From Nostoc sp. GT001 (GTDB lineage Bacteria > Cyanobacteriota > Cyanobacteriia > Cyanobacteriales > Nostocaceae), in NCBI RefSeq assembly GCF_030382115.1, contig NZ_JAUDRJ010000003.1, positions 3,629,958-3,656,415 of the forward strand: 26,458 nt of DNA. The letters are read 5' to 3'. The first letter of the stretch is position 1. Each line of letters opens with the position of its first letter. Under the pieces are notes generated by a model. That model was not told the origin of the DNA. It saw only the letters and a list, made by a program, of their open reading frames with translations, and ran no database searches. This document shows, piece by piece, positions 8,234-16,590 of this stretch. A program made the translations under genes and the position numbers.

Positions 8234-9124
8234 ATTCAAATTGTCTTAAACCATGAATAAGAGTAGGCATTCCAGGAGGTCTACCAGAAGTATAACCAGA
8301 CCATCCACCAAGTCGAGCAATTATCCAATTAGCCCAGGGCAAACAACCGCGTGGATAAGGATTTTGCAGTTTTTTAGTATCGCCTTCAACAGAAGATTGA
8401 ATCCCAGATAAGCATTGCTGCTGTTCAAGACAAAAGGTAAGCTGGGCAGAAAGTTGAGTATTATAGCAACGGACAGGGAGCTTAGGACAGCAATAAAATC
8501 ACAAAGTACGCTGTTGAAGACGCGTTTCCCGCAAACTGTCCTAACGGCTTTGGCGACTGCTATATCGCGTCCTTCAACCATTTGTAAGGTTCGCACGGCT
8601 ACGGACAAAGCAAGAATTGTTAGGCGTTGGATTGCAATACTAGACTCTAACTGAGTGATTATTTTTGTTGGGTATGGTGGCAAATTCCTCAAATAGATCC
8701 GATTCGCGGTCGCCAATATGAGTTACCATTTTTGCTCCACCCACTTCAAAGCATCGCTTACTACTTTCTGCCGATGCTAACCATTTGTAAGATTCTTTCT
8801 CCTCAATTGGTAAATTTTGATAGTCTCGCTGATGTTTATCTGCATGGTTTATAGCTCGGCTCCACAGTTTTACTGTGCTTAACCCCAGTGGAAATCCACT
8901 CTCACCATCTAATACCAATGTTGGATGAATATAAAACCCGACATCTGTGTTATTGCCTACTACTCCTAATCCTGGCGGTGACAGCCTACCTGCATGAGAC
9001 TGCAAGTTAATCTCGCTAGTATCGCTAATCGCCTCGTATAATGCTGCCCCCTTTTTATCAGCCTTGGGTCTCCAAATGCCGTTCCTGGTGTCGTCGAAGC
9101 GTGAATTAAGATTGGATTATCCAT
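8181..9124 (-). pseudogene. IS4/Tn5-like transposase remnant
   Basis: Read on the minus strand, an N-terminal piece starts at ATG 9124 (MDNPILIHASTTPGTAFGDPRLIKR). It then shifts frame to LYEAISDTSEINLQSHAGRLS...VGNNTDVGFYIHP...HIGDRESDLFEEFATIP, which holds the first two catalytic aspartates (SDTSEIN and GDRESD). The segment with the catalytic Glu is deleted, and the frame resumes at QLESSIAIQRLTILALSVAVRTLQMVEGRD. A MITE (8463-8565) then interrupts it. Beyond the MITE it continues LSAQLTFCLEQQQ... and GCLPWANWIIARLGGWSGY to a TAG stop (8181-8183) that lies inside the terminal repeat. It cannot make an active enzyme. Confidence 0.8.
8463..8565. mobile_element. MITE nested in the IS remnant
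   Basis: The inverted ends are ATAGCAACGGACAGGGAGC-TTAGGACA on the left and, read from the right, ATAGCAGTCGCCAAAGCCG-TTAGGACA, flanked by TA/TAT. Conceptually removing this stretch brings the two parts of the transposase C terminus together (LQMVEGRD and LSAQLTFC), which supports insertion into a once-complete gene. Confidence 0.65.
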
Positions 9125-9186
9125 AGTTTTTGCTTTTTAAAAATCCTCTGCACCTACTTTACATCCGACTTGTGTATACACGGTAG

Positions 9187-9266
9187 CTCACGGATGGGAG
9201 AGGGGCTGGGGGTGAGGGCAAAACGTTGTTACCAAGCGGGTTTAGCGTTAAGTTGACACCTATGGG
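9187..9266. mobile_element. Right half of a MITE (outer type seen at 19149-19519)
   Basis: The sequence from CTCACGGATGGGAGAGGGGC through GCGGGTTTAGCGTTAA.TTGACACC.ATGG matches 19430-19505 closely. Its left half is absent; the IS remnant ends directly before it. Confidence 0.65.
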
Positions 9267-9305
9267 AAGTAAGGCACGGTAGCAGCTAGCGTCAGTGCAG
9301 CCTAA

Positions 9306-9515
9306 AAATTTGATCTTATAGGTGCTATCGCAGCAGCTTCATCTGCTGCTGCTGGTCTAGGTTCAATTACAGTAGCTACAATTACTTCTACCGCTCCTGG
9401 AATTTTAGGTGTTTTGGGATTTACAACAACGACGGTTGTAGCATTGCCAGCAGCAGGAATTGTAGCTACGGCAGGACTTGCAGCTTATGGAGTAAAAAAA
9501 GTCTTTTTTGACTAA
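9306..9515 (+). pseudogene. Remnant of a small glycine/alanine-rich hydrophobic protein gene
   Basis: An open frame of 69 codons follows a TAA at 9303-9305. It reads DLIGAIAAASSAAAGLGSI..., then GILGVLGFTTTTVVALPAAG and LAAYGVKKVFFD, before stopping at 9513. No ATG, GTG or credible start precedes it; the MITE/IS debris ends about 40 bases upstream. Composition and the ending (AAYG then a basic residue) resemble the hydrophobic repeats at the N terminus of the next gene, so it is probably a 5'-truncated paralogue. Confidence 0.55.
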
Positions 9516-9553
9516 GCTGTAGATGGTAAAAATTTGTCAAATATTATAGATAG

Positions 9554-9577
9554 CCCTCCCGTAAGTTTACTGGAGGG
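9554..9577 (+). terminator. Strong hairpin, possible terminator
   Basis: CCCTCC-C-GTAA-GT-TTAC-T-GGAGGG forms a nearly perfect stem about 40 bases after the stop of the hydrophobic remnant. The following run (TATTTGC) is only weakly U-rich, so intrinsic termination is plausible but not certain. Confidence 0.5.
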
Positions 9578-9697
9578 TATTTGCTATTCTAAAAAGACTT
9601 TATTTCAACTGAGGAACGATGAAAATGCGTAGGCGCATCCCGCCGTACGCATCGCACTCTGCCTTCCTAGTTTGTTCCTCTTCAAAAACAAAAACCA

Positions 9698-11434
9698 ATG
9701 ACACAAAACTCTAAAACAGGTGCAGCATTTATTGCAGGTGGAACCATAACAGGTGTTGGTGTTTCCGCAACAGTAGGCGGGATGGGATTAGCAGGCGGAT
9801 TTGGCGCTGTTGGAATTGGTGCAACTCCTGTAGTGGGTGCTGGCGCTGTGGCTGGTGCAGCTGCTTATGGCGCTTTTAAAGCCATAGCAGAAGGAGATGC
9901 AGCTGCCTTCGCTACAATGGGAATTGGTGCAGTCAGTGGTGCTGGTGTTTATAGCGTCGTCGGTGGTATGGGTTTAGTCGCACCGAAAGTAGGGCTGGCA
10001 TTTGGGATTGGTGCAGTCCCGATGGCAGGAATCGGTGCAGTAGTCGGACTCGCCGCCTATGGTATTGCCAAACTGTTAGACGAATCGGGAATTAGCGAAA
10101 CTCCAGCACAGCTTTTTGAGCGCATGGAAGAGAAAGTTTTGCAGATGGCCTACTATTCCGAAGCAGTGATGGAATTAGAAGCATTTTTATCAGGTGACGA
10201 TCTCAACCAAAAATTTGCTGTTTTGGAAATCGAGGATGAGTTACAAGCGCTTAAGGCTAAATTCAACAAAAAATCAGAATTTGTTACGCCTAAAGCTTCT
10301 ACTCCCAATATTGAACCAGAAATAATTTCTCTGAAAACCCAGCTACCTGAAACTTGGAAATGTGTACGCACACTCAAAGGACACTTAGCGGCAGTTAATG
10401 CGATCGCAATCAATCCTGATGGTACTACCTTAGTTAGTGGCAGTGATGACAGACAAGTTAATTTGTGGAACTTGAAAACCGGAAAATGGTTTTACACATT
10501 CTCTGGACAAGCAGAGGCAGTTTTATCTGTTGCGATCAGCCCTGATGGACAGCAGATTGCAAGCGGTAGTGTTGATCGCAAAATCAGCAGTTGGCAAATG
10601 GACACAAAAAAATTTCTCCGCACATTCTTTTATTTAAATGCCTATAGTCATAATGGTTTTGTTAACTCAGTAACCTATAGTCCTGATGGGGCAATTCTTG
10701 CTAGTGGTGCTGCTGATAAGACAATTAGAATTTGGGGACGCTACACAGGAACCGTAAAACGCACTTTGAATGGACACTCAGATGCAGTTTCATCTGTCAC
10801 CATCAGTCCCGATGGTAAAATCCTTGCAAGTGGTAGTGCCGATAAAACTATTAGGCTTTGGGATGTCAAAACTTGGGAACAACGCTATATTCTCACTGAA
10901 CATTTGGGTGCTGTGAATACAGTTGCCATCAGTCTTAACAGTCAAACTCTTATTAGTGGTAGTACAGACACCACAATTAAACTTTGGAATCTCCAAACTG
11001 GAGAATTAATTTCCACTTTGACTGGACACTCAACGGCGGTTTTGTCTGTTGCCATTAGCCCCGATGGAAAAACCCTAGCCAGTGCCAGCCGAGACGGTAC
11101 AATCAAACTTTGGAACCTCCAGACTGGGGAAGTACTACAAAATCTTTCTGGGTGTAATCCCGTTGCTTTTAGTCCTGATGGTAAAACCCTGGTAAGTGGC
11201 GCTAATGGCGGAAGCATCAAGATTTGGAGTCAATTTACTCTCGACTCTGAATTATCGGGAGAATGGTGGGAAGTCTTGGGCGTAAATCCGAGCGATCGCC
11301 CCAATGTTGTTAAAATTGCCTACCGCCGATTAGCAAGATTGTATCATCCTGATGTTAATAGCTCTGCGATCGCAAAAGCCTCAATGCAAGCAATTAATCA
11401 AGCTTATAAAGAATTCCAGCAGCAGGTAACATAA
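9698..11434 (+). CDS. Hydrophobic glycine-rich - WD40 - DnaJ fusion protein
   Basis: This 578-residue protein has three parts. Residues 10-130 are a duplicated Gly/Ala-rich hydrophobic unit, each copy containing VGGMGL and ending in AAYG plus a basic residue; it is probably membrane-inserting. Residues 130-215 are a charged linker. Residues about 219-512 form seven WD40 repeats (SPDGKxLASGSxDxTIxLW), enough for a full propeller; blades 2, 5 and 7 are the most divergent. Residues 522-578 are a J domain (WWEVLGVNPSD..., HPD at about 550-552, then ...AINQAYKEF), which would stimulate an Hsp70 (DnaK). I know of no defined function. Recruitment of DnaK to a membrane-associated WD40 scaffold is an inference. 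A remnant of a similar hydrophobic gene precedes it. Confidence 0.8.
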   Translation: MTQNSKTGAAFIAGGTITGVGVSATVGGMGLAGGFGAVGIGATPVVGAGAVAGAAAYGAFKAIAEGDAAAFATMGIGAVSGAGVYSVVGGMGLVAPKVGLAFGIGAVPMAGIGAVVGLAAYGIAKLLDESGISETPAQLFERMEEKVLQMAYYSEAVMELEAFLSGDDLNQKFAVLEIEDELQALKAKFNKKSEFVTPKASTPNIEPEIISLKTQLPETWKCVRTLKGHLAAVNAIAINPDGTTLVSGSDDRQVNLWNLKTGKWFYTFSGQAEAVLSVAISPDGQQIASGSVDRKISSWQMDTKKFLRTFFYLNAYSHNGFVNSVTYSPDGAILASGAADKTIRIWGRYTGTVKRTLNGHSDAVSSVTISPDGKILASGSADKTIRLWDVKTWEQRYILTEHLGAVNTVAISLNSQTLISGSTDTTIKLWNLQTGELISTLTGHSTAVLSVAISPDGKTLASASRDGTIKLWNLQTGEVLQNLSGCNPVAFSPDGKTLVSGANGGSIKIWSQFTLDSELSGEWWEVLGVNPSDRPNVVKIAYRRLARLYHPDVNSSAIAKASMQAINQAYKEFQQQVT

Positions 11435-11491
11435 AGTTACCAGTTTATCGATGCTAGTCAAAATATGAATAATATCTGAGGAAATAGTGTT

Positions 11492-12109
11492 ATGTTTCAA
11501 CATTTAGTAGAGTCGATAAATTTTGAAGAATTCGTCGAATGGAAACCGGAGAACGGCAGATATGAATTACATAAAGGATTAATAGTTGAAATGCAGCCGA
11601 CAGGAGAACATGAGTTAGTCAGAGCATTTCTGATTAGAGAACTAAATTTTGAAATTCGGAGGTTTAATCTAGCTTATTCGATTCCTGCTCAAGCATTAAT
11701 CAAATCGGTTGATAAAAAATCTGGTTATATTCCAGATGTGTTGGTATTGAATATCCCTAACTTAATTAATGAACCACTTTGGAAAAAATCATCAACAGTT
11801 ACTCAAGCCGCATCAATTCCATTAGTAGTAGAAGTTGTGAGTACAAATTGGCGAGATGATTACTTTCTAAAATTTGCGGAATATGAAGAAATTGGGATTC
11901 CAGAATATTGGATTGTTGACTATGCTGCTCTTGGTGGAAAACGGTTTATCGGCAATCCCAAACAACCGACAATATCAGTTTACAGATTAGTGGAAGGTGA
12001 GTACCAAGTAACTCAGTTTTGTAGTAATGACCAAATTCAATCACCAACTTTAACAGAGCTAAATCTAACTGCTGAACAAGTGTTTAAGGCTGCTTCGGGA
12101 GAGCAGTAA
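11492..12109 (+). CDS. Uma2-family (DUF820) PD-(D/E)XK nuclease-like protein
   Basis: This 205-residue protein shows the pattern of the Uma2 family, which is greatly expanded in cyanobacteria: an N-terminal FVEWKPENGRYELHKGLIVEM, then YIPDVLVL (Asp82), PLVVEVVS (Glu114), KFAEYEEIGIPEYWIVD (Lys127), and a C-terminal LTLTELNLTAEQVF-like segment. These acidic residues and the lysine fit a restriction-nuclease-like fold. Biological roles are unknown for most members. It lies 57 bases after the WD40-DnaJ gene and could share its transcript; GAGG (11478-11481) precedes the start. Confidence 0.85.
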   Translation: MFQHLVESINFEEFVEWKPENGRYELHKGLIVEMQPTGEHELVRAFLIRELNFEIRRFNLAYSIPAQALIKSVDKKSGYIPDVLVLNIPNLINEPLWKKSSTVTQAASIPLVVEVVSTNWRDDYFLKFAEYEEIGIPEYWIVDYAALGGKRFIGNPKQPTISVYRLVEGEYQVTQFCSNDQIQSPTLTELNLTAEQVFKAASGEQ

Positions 12110-12724
12110 TGAACATCACTTTGCTAATCTCAGTACTTGTGTACTTTGTATATTCTCTGTACCTTATGGGCGGTATTTCGACTCAGTACTCTTTATTATT
12201 TTTGGCTATACTCCCATAAACGTCCCGTTTCATCTATCAGTAGGGTAAGATATTTAACCCTTGAGAAGTATTGACATATTAAAATTTTATAGTCTTCATC
12301 TTGCATATTCTGAAAAAACGTTATAAATTATTAGATAATAGGGGAATAATCTGACTTCTTAGTGTCAAAAACTAATCCTGTTCAAGTAAATATACTGCAA
12401 CCAGTTTTAACTTCACACAAACCCTAAACAGCACTGAAGATATGTTTTTGTTTGGTAAAGCAATGATTCTGGACAGACAACAGAACAATAAATAATCTAA
12501 AAATATATCTTATGTGACTGTTTTTAGGAATCATGTTACTACTTCTGGTGGAAAACAATAACTAGAATTCACCAAAATAGTAATAGATTACAAGCAATTA
12601 ACTAACAAGAAAGTTGCATAAATGTCAGCAATTTTATTCTTTGCTAGTTGATTATTTTTTTGCCTAATTATCTTTGCTATTCAAAGAATCGTTTTTGTTA
12701 TGCTGAGAATAGCAAAAATAATAA
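12110..12724. other. AT-rich intergenic region, 615 bp
   Basis: I see no gene, RNA or clear repeat here. The sequence is A/T-rich and probably holds the promoter of the invertase gene. A TTGACA at about 12273 lacks a well-spaced -10 box, so no promoter is called. Confidence 0.4.
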
Positions 12725-14227
12725 ATGAAGACACATCTACCACAAATTCACAATCCTTATGGAGTTATTCTGGCAATGCACCTAAACGAATTGGAAACTA
12801 CTGAGAATTTAAAAGAAGTGGAAGAAGCATGGCTAGCACTAGAAAAATCAATTCTCTATTATCAAGGTCGCCCGGTTGGGACAGTAGCCGCTTATGATGA
12901 ATCTGTAGAAGCGCTCAATTACGATCAGTGCTTTGTCCGGGATTTTGTTTCTTCTGCTCTAATTTTTCTGATTAAAGGTAGAACCGATATTGTTCGTAAT
13001 TTCTTAGAAGAAACTTTAAAGTTACAGCCTAAAGAAAAGGCATTAGATGCCTATAAGCCAGGAAGAGGATTAATACCAGCTAGCTTTAAAGTAGTATCAG
13101 AAAATGGACAAGAATATTTAGAAGCAGACTTTGGCGAACATGCGATCGCCAGAGTTACACCTGTAGATTCTTGCCTATGGTGGATTATTTTGTTGCGTGC
13201 TTATGTAGTCGCCACAGAAGATTTTTCTCTCGCCTATCAACCTGAATTCCAAAATGGTATCAGGTTAATCATGGAAATCTGCTTGGCGAATCGTTTTGAT
13301 ATGTACCCAACACTGTTGGTTCCAGATGGCGCTTGTATGATTGACCGTCGTATGGGCATTTATGGGCATCCTTTAGAATTGCAAGTTCTTTTTTACACGG
13401 CATTGCGTGCATCTCGTGAACTACTAATTTGTCAAGGTAATTCTGATATTGTTGAAGCCATTGATAACCGATTGCCTCTTTTATGCGCTCATATTCGCCA
13501 GCATTATTGGATAGATATTAATCGTCTGAATGCAATTTATCGCTTCAAAAGTGAAGAATATGGCAAGGCTGCTGTTAATTTGTTCAACATATATGTAGAT
13601 TCTGTTCCCTATTATGAATTAGATAAGTGGCTACCAAAAAAAGGTGGTTATCTAGCAGGTAATGTTGGCCCGTCGCAGCTAGATACTCGCTTCTTTTCAC
13701 TCGGAAACTTAATGGCAATTATTTCAGATTTAGCCACAGAAGAACAGTCACAAGCGATTATGACTCTCATTGAGGAACGATGGGATGATTTGGTGGGAGA
13801 TATGCCAATGAAAATTTGTTTCCCAGCTTTGGAACATGAAGAATACAGAATTGTGACTGGGTGTGACCCCAAAAATATACCTTGGTCGTATCATAATGCT
13901 GGTAGTTGGCCAGTTTTAATGTGGATGTTGGCGGCGGCGGCTGTGAAAACTAATAGAACAAGTCTTGCACAAAAGGCGATTGAAACTGCCCAAGGACGCC
14001 TTAGCACAGATGAATGGCCAGAGTATTACGATGGTAAAAAAGGGCGACTGATTGGGAAACAAGCGAGAAAATATCAAACTTGGACAATCACTGGGTTCTT
14101 ATTAGCAAAAGAACTGATGGCAGACCCCACTTCTTTACCATTAATCAGCTTTGGAAAATTACCAGCAGAACAGGTTTCTAGAGCGTGTGAGTTTGAAATT
14201 GCCAGTGTAGACCCATATATGCAATAA
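12725..14227 (+). CDS. Alkaline/neutral invertase (GH100)
   Basis: This 500-residue cytosolic enzyme hydrolyses sucrose to glucose and fructose. Family signatures are [101 protein letters not shown] and WPEYYDGK. By comparison with Anabaena InvA, the likely acid/base pair is the Asp in VDSxLWW (residue 148) and the Glu before YRIVTG (about residue 373); this mapping is from memory. The N-terminal stretch before the core is about 20 residues longer than I expect, so a later start is possible. No signal peptide is seen. Nostoc strains carry two such enzymes (InvA and InvB); I cannot tell which this is. Confidence 0.93.
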   Translation: MKTHLPQIHNPYGVILAMHLNELETTENLKEVEEAWLALEKSILYYQGRPVGTVAAYDESVEALNYDQCFVRDFVSSALIFLIKGRTDIVRNFLEETLKLQPKEKALDAYKPGRGLIPASFKVVSENGQEYLEADFGEHAIARVTPVDSCLWWIILLRAYVVATEDFSLAYQPEFQNGIRLIMEICLANRFDMYPTLLVPDGACMIDRRMGIYGHPLELQVLFYTALRASRELLICQGNSDIVEAIDNRLPLLCAHIRQHYWIDINRLNAIYRFKSEEYGKAAVNLFNIYVDSVPYYELDKWLPKKGGYLAGNVGPSQLDTRFFSLGNLMAIISDLATEEQSQAIMTLIEERWDDLVGDMPMKICFPALEHEEYRIVTGCDPKNIPWSYHNAGSWPVLMWMLAAAAVKTNRTSLAQKAIETAQGRLSTDEWPEYYDGKKGRLIGKQARKYQTWTITGFLLAKELMADPTSLPLISFGKLPAEQVSRACEFEIASVDPYMQ

Positions 14228-14340
14228 TTCATAATTTATAATGACGCTCCTGTGTCGCTAACGTAATTCGTAATTAAAAGACAGTTCCAGACAGAAAGCT
14301 TGACCCAGATTGAAACAAAACCACCTATAAACAAGGGGGA

Positions 14341-14378
14341 ATTAAATTCGACAATTACGAATTACGAATTACGAATTA
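14341..14378. repeat. Short tandem heptamer repeat (AATTACG)
   Basis: Several copies of AATTACG in tandem lie upstream of rsmB. The same heptamer recurs at 24545-24580 between tal and fbp. Such short tandemly repeated sequences are characteristic of heterocystous cyanobacteria and have no known product. Confidence 0.75.
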
Positions 14379-14433
14379 GTAAAGAGTTGGGAGTTAGAAT
14401 ACAAAAGCCTCCTGACTCCTGAATCGTATTTTC

Positions 14434-15870
14434 ATGACAAACGCCCGTCAATTAGCTTTTATCGCCCTCCGAGATGTTCATAAGGGGGCTTATGCTGATG
14501 TTGCCCTAGATAGAGTGTTGCAAAAAGTCAGTTTGCCTGATTGCGATCGCCGTTTGGTGACAGAATTGGTTTATGGAAGCGTCAGAAGGCAGCGCACTCT
14601 TGATACTCTCATCGATCAACTTGCCAAAAAGAAATCCGATCAACAACCACAAGACCTCCGCACCATCTTACATCTAGGCTTTTACCAACTGCGTTATCAA
14701 GAGCGTATTCCCGCCTCAGCGGCTGTTAATACCACAGTCCAACTCGCTAAAGAAAACGGTTTTTCTGGACTTACGGGTTTTGTTAACGGTCTATTACGCC
14801 AGTATCTTAGAAAAGCAGGGGAGCAGGAGGGCAGAGGGGCAGGGGGGCAGAGGGGCAGGGGGGCAGAGGAGAAAGATTCTTTGTTACTTCCCCAGTCCCC
14901 TGTTACCTATTTTGATCCGTTAGAACTTCCAGAAAACCCTGTGGAACGCTTGGGCATTTTACACAGTTTTCCTGACTGGATTATTCAAGTTTGGTTAGAA
15001 CAACTGGGTTTGACTGAGACAGAACAACTGTGTGAATGGATGAACCAATCACCAACAATCGATTTACGCATCAACCCACTTCGTACTTCCATCGAGGAAG
15101 TTGAGGCGGCTTTGCAATCTGCTGGTGTTTTGGTGAGACGGATTCCTCATTTACCCCAAGCTTTACGATTTATTGGAAATACTGGGGCGATTCAAAAACT
15201 ACCGGGTTTTAAAGAAGGTTGGTGGACTGTACAAGATGCTAGCGCTCAACTAGTAGGTCATTTGCTCGACCCCCAACCAGGTGAGGTGGTAATTGATGCC
15301 TGTGCAGCACCAGGGGGGAAAACAACCCATATCGCTGAGTTGATGGCAGATCAAGGGAAAATTTGGGCTTGCGATCGCACTCCTTCTCGTCTTCGCAAAC
15401 TCCAAGAAAATTCTCAACGGCTAAATTTACAATCTATTCAGATTTATACTGGCGACAGTCGCCACTTTAATCAATTTCAAAACACCGCAGACCGAGTATT
15501 ACTCGATGCTCCATGTTCTGGTTTGGGAACTATGCACCGTCATGCTGATGCCCGTTGGCGACAGACACCAGAATCCGTCCGAGAACTTGCGGTGCTGCAA
15601 CGAGAATTGTTGACACATACATCAACTTTTGTCAAAGCTGGTGGTGTACTAGTTTATGCCACCTGTACATTGCATCCAGCAGAAAATGAAGAAGTAATTT
15701 CGGCGTTTTTAGCTGATTCACCTCAGTGGCAAATTGAGTCTCCTAGTGGCGTGGAGTTACCTGATTCTACCGATAGTGCGCCTCAAGGTTGGTTTAAACT
15801 TTGGCCCCATCGACAGGATATGGATGGTTTTTTTATGGTGCGCTTAAGAAAAACCAATAATTCCGAGTGA
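14434..15870 (+). CDS. rsmB: 16S rRNA (cytosine-C5)-methyltransferase RsmB
   Basis: The enzyme methylates C967 (E. coli numbering) of 16S rRNA with SAM. Residues 1-125 are a NusB-like RNA-binding domain (ARQLAFIALRDVHKGAYADVALDRVL, ILHLGFYQLRY). The C-terminal part is a Rossmann methyltransferase with VIDACAAPGGKTTHIAEL (SAM site), LLDAPCSGLGTM and YATCTLHPAENEE, holding the two cysteines of m5C methyltransferases. Residues about 128-148 (GEQEGRGAGGQRGRGAEEKD) are a low-complexity insert between the two domains, encoded by a G-rich tandem repeat. The insert keeps the frame and lies where a flexible linker is tolerated. Confidence 0.93.
   Translation: MTNARQLAFIALRDVHKGAYADVALDRVLQKVSLPDCDRRLVTELVYGSVRRQRTLDTLIDQLAKKKSDQQPQDLRTILHLGFYQLRYQERIPASAAVNTTVQLAKENGFSGLTGFVNGLLRQYLRKAGEQEGRGAGGQRGRGAEEKDSLLLPQSPVTYFDPLELPENPVERLGILHSFPDWIIQVWLEQLGLTETEQLCEWMNQSPTIDLRINPLRTSIEEVEAALQSAGVLVRRIPHLPQALRFIGNTGAIQKLPGFKEGWWTVQDASAQLVGHLLDPQPGEVVIDACAAPGGKTTHIAELMADQGKIWACDRTPSRLRKLQENSQRLNLQSIQIYTGDSRHFNQFQNTADRVLLDAPCSGLGTMHRHADARWRQTPESVRELAVLQRELLTHTSTFVKAGGVLVYATCTLHPAENEEVISAFLADSPQWQIESPSGVELPDSTDSAPQGWFKLWPHRQDMDGFFMVRLRKTNNSE
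14815..14877 (+). repeat. G-rich tandem repeat inside rsmB
   Basis: A 16-bp unit, GGGCAGAGGGGCAGGG, occurs about 2.6 times after a shorter GGGGAGCAGGAG stretch and ends in CAGAGGAGAAAGA. It is translated in frame as a Gly/Arg/Glu-rich linker. Related sequence is found in cbiA (17686-17726, other strand) and at 16505-16544. Sixteen is not a multiple of three, so gain or loss of one unit would shift the frame. Confidence 0.8.
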
Positions 15871-15927
15871 ATACTGTTTAGGATTGTACGATTTGGTGGA
15901 GGCCTGAATCTACCAGAGGAGGCAGCA

Positions 15928-16350
15928 ATGGTTTCCCCTTCCAATGTAAAAAACTTAGTTAAAATCCTGATTGGAGCCGCCTGGATCGATGGCAGAATCC
16001 AGCCAGAAGAACGGCAATATCTCCGCGAAATAGCTCAAGCAAAAGGTTTAGCTAACGACCCAGAAATTAAGCCTTGGCTGTACGAATTAGTTCCTGTACA
16101 GCCAAAAGAATGCTACGACTGGGTGCGGGAGTATCTAGGCGATCGCCCCAGTCTTGAAGATTGCGAAAATCTGATTGAAGCCATCAGTGGCTTAATTTAT
16201 AGCGATGGTGAAGTTGCCGTCGAAGAAGCCAGACTCCTGACGCAATTGCAGGATATAGCGAAGCCGAATGAGTCAAATCAACCAGCTCCTACTGCGCTTC
16301 TCAAACAAATTCAAAAGCTTTACCGCCGTTGGGTTGAAGTCCAAAACTAA
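15928..16350 (+). CDS. TerB-like family protein
   Basis: This 140-residue, all-helical, probably cytosolic protein has two acidic helical units resembling the TerB/DjlA-N fold: LIGAAWIDGRIQPEERQYLREIA near the N terminus and AISGLIYSDGEVAVEEARLLTQL near residue 90. Such domains often bind metal through Asp/Glu residues, but no function is known for this cyanobacterial type. AGGAGG (15916-15921) lies 6 bases before ATG 15928, so the start is secure. A hairpin with a T-run follows the gene. It is 57 bases downstream of rsmB and may be co-transcribed with it. Confidence 0.75.
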   Translation: MVSPSNVKNLVKILIGAAWIDGRIQPEERQYLREIAQAKGLANDPEIKPWLYELVPVQPKECYDWVREYLGDRPSLEDCENLIEAISGLIYSDGEVAVEEARLLTQLQDIAKPNESNQPAPTALLKQIQKLYRRWVEVQN

Positions 16351-16378
16351 TATCGAGTTATAAGTTAATCCAAGAGGA

Positions 16379-16405
16379 GGCGGTGAATTATCTCACTGCC
16401 TTTTT
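16379..16405 (+). terminator. Intrinsic terminator after the TerB-like gene
   Basis: GGCGGTGA (16379-16386) pairs with TCACTGCC (16393-16400) with one G-U pair, and TTTTT follows directly. The position 28 bases after the stop codon fits Rho-independent termination of the rsmB/TerB transcript. Confidence 0.75.
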
Positions 16406-16463
16406 ATGTCTCTTCGTCCCTATGCTCCGCTATAAATCGCGTCTCTACATGAGGGTTTTGGGG

Positions 16464-16590
16464 TTAGGGACTTCCAAATAAAAAAATATCCCATCGCTGT
16501 CTAGGCAGGGGAGCAGGGGGCAGGGGGCAGGGGGAGAAAGAAAAATATTATCTGAGTAAATTGGATAATTTATTTTCTGGAAGTCCCTTA
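16464..16590. mobile_element. MITE (TTAGGGACTTCCA type) abutting the cbiA stop codon
   Basis: The ends TTAGGGACTTCCAAATAAA (left) and TAAGGGACTTCCAGAAAATA (reverse complement of the right end) are inverted repeats. The body contains a G-rich tandem repeat (16505-16544, GGGGAGCAGGGGGCAGGGGG then GAGAAAGA). The right end, TTA at 16588-16590, is the TAA stop codon of cbiA on the other strand. Confidence 0.7.

Larger units (their letters stand above)
8181..9186 (-). mobile_element. Decayed IS4/Tn5-like insertion sequence with perfect 20-bp ends
   Basis: The ends are an exact inverted repeat: CTACCGTGTATACACAAGTC (8181-8200) and its reverse complement (9167-9186). The body holds a broken transposase on the minus strand and a nested MITE. 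The flanks belong to two different MITE families and show no target-site duplication, so deletion or recombination between copies has probably occurred. At 1006 bp it is shorter than intact relatives, in keeping with internal deletion. Confidence 0.8.

Noticed and set aside
12266..12300. TTGACA promoter upstream of the invertase
   Set aside because: No -10 box lies at a suitable distance; TATAGT is only about 11 bases away.
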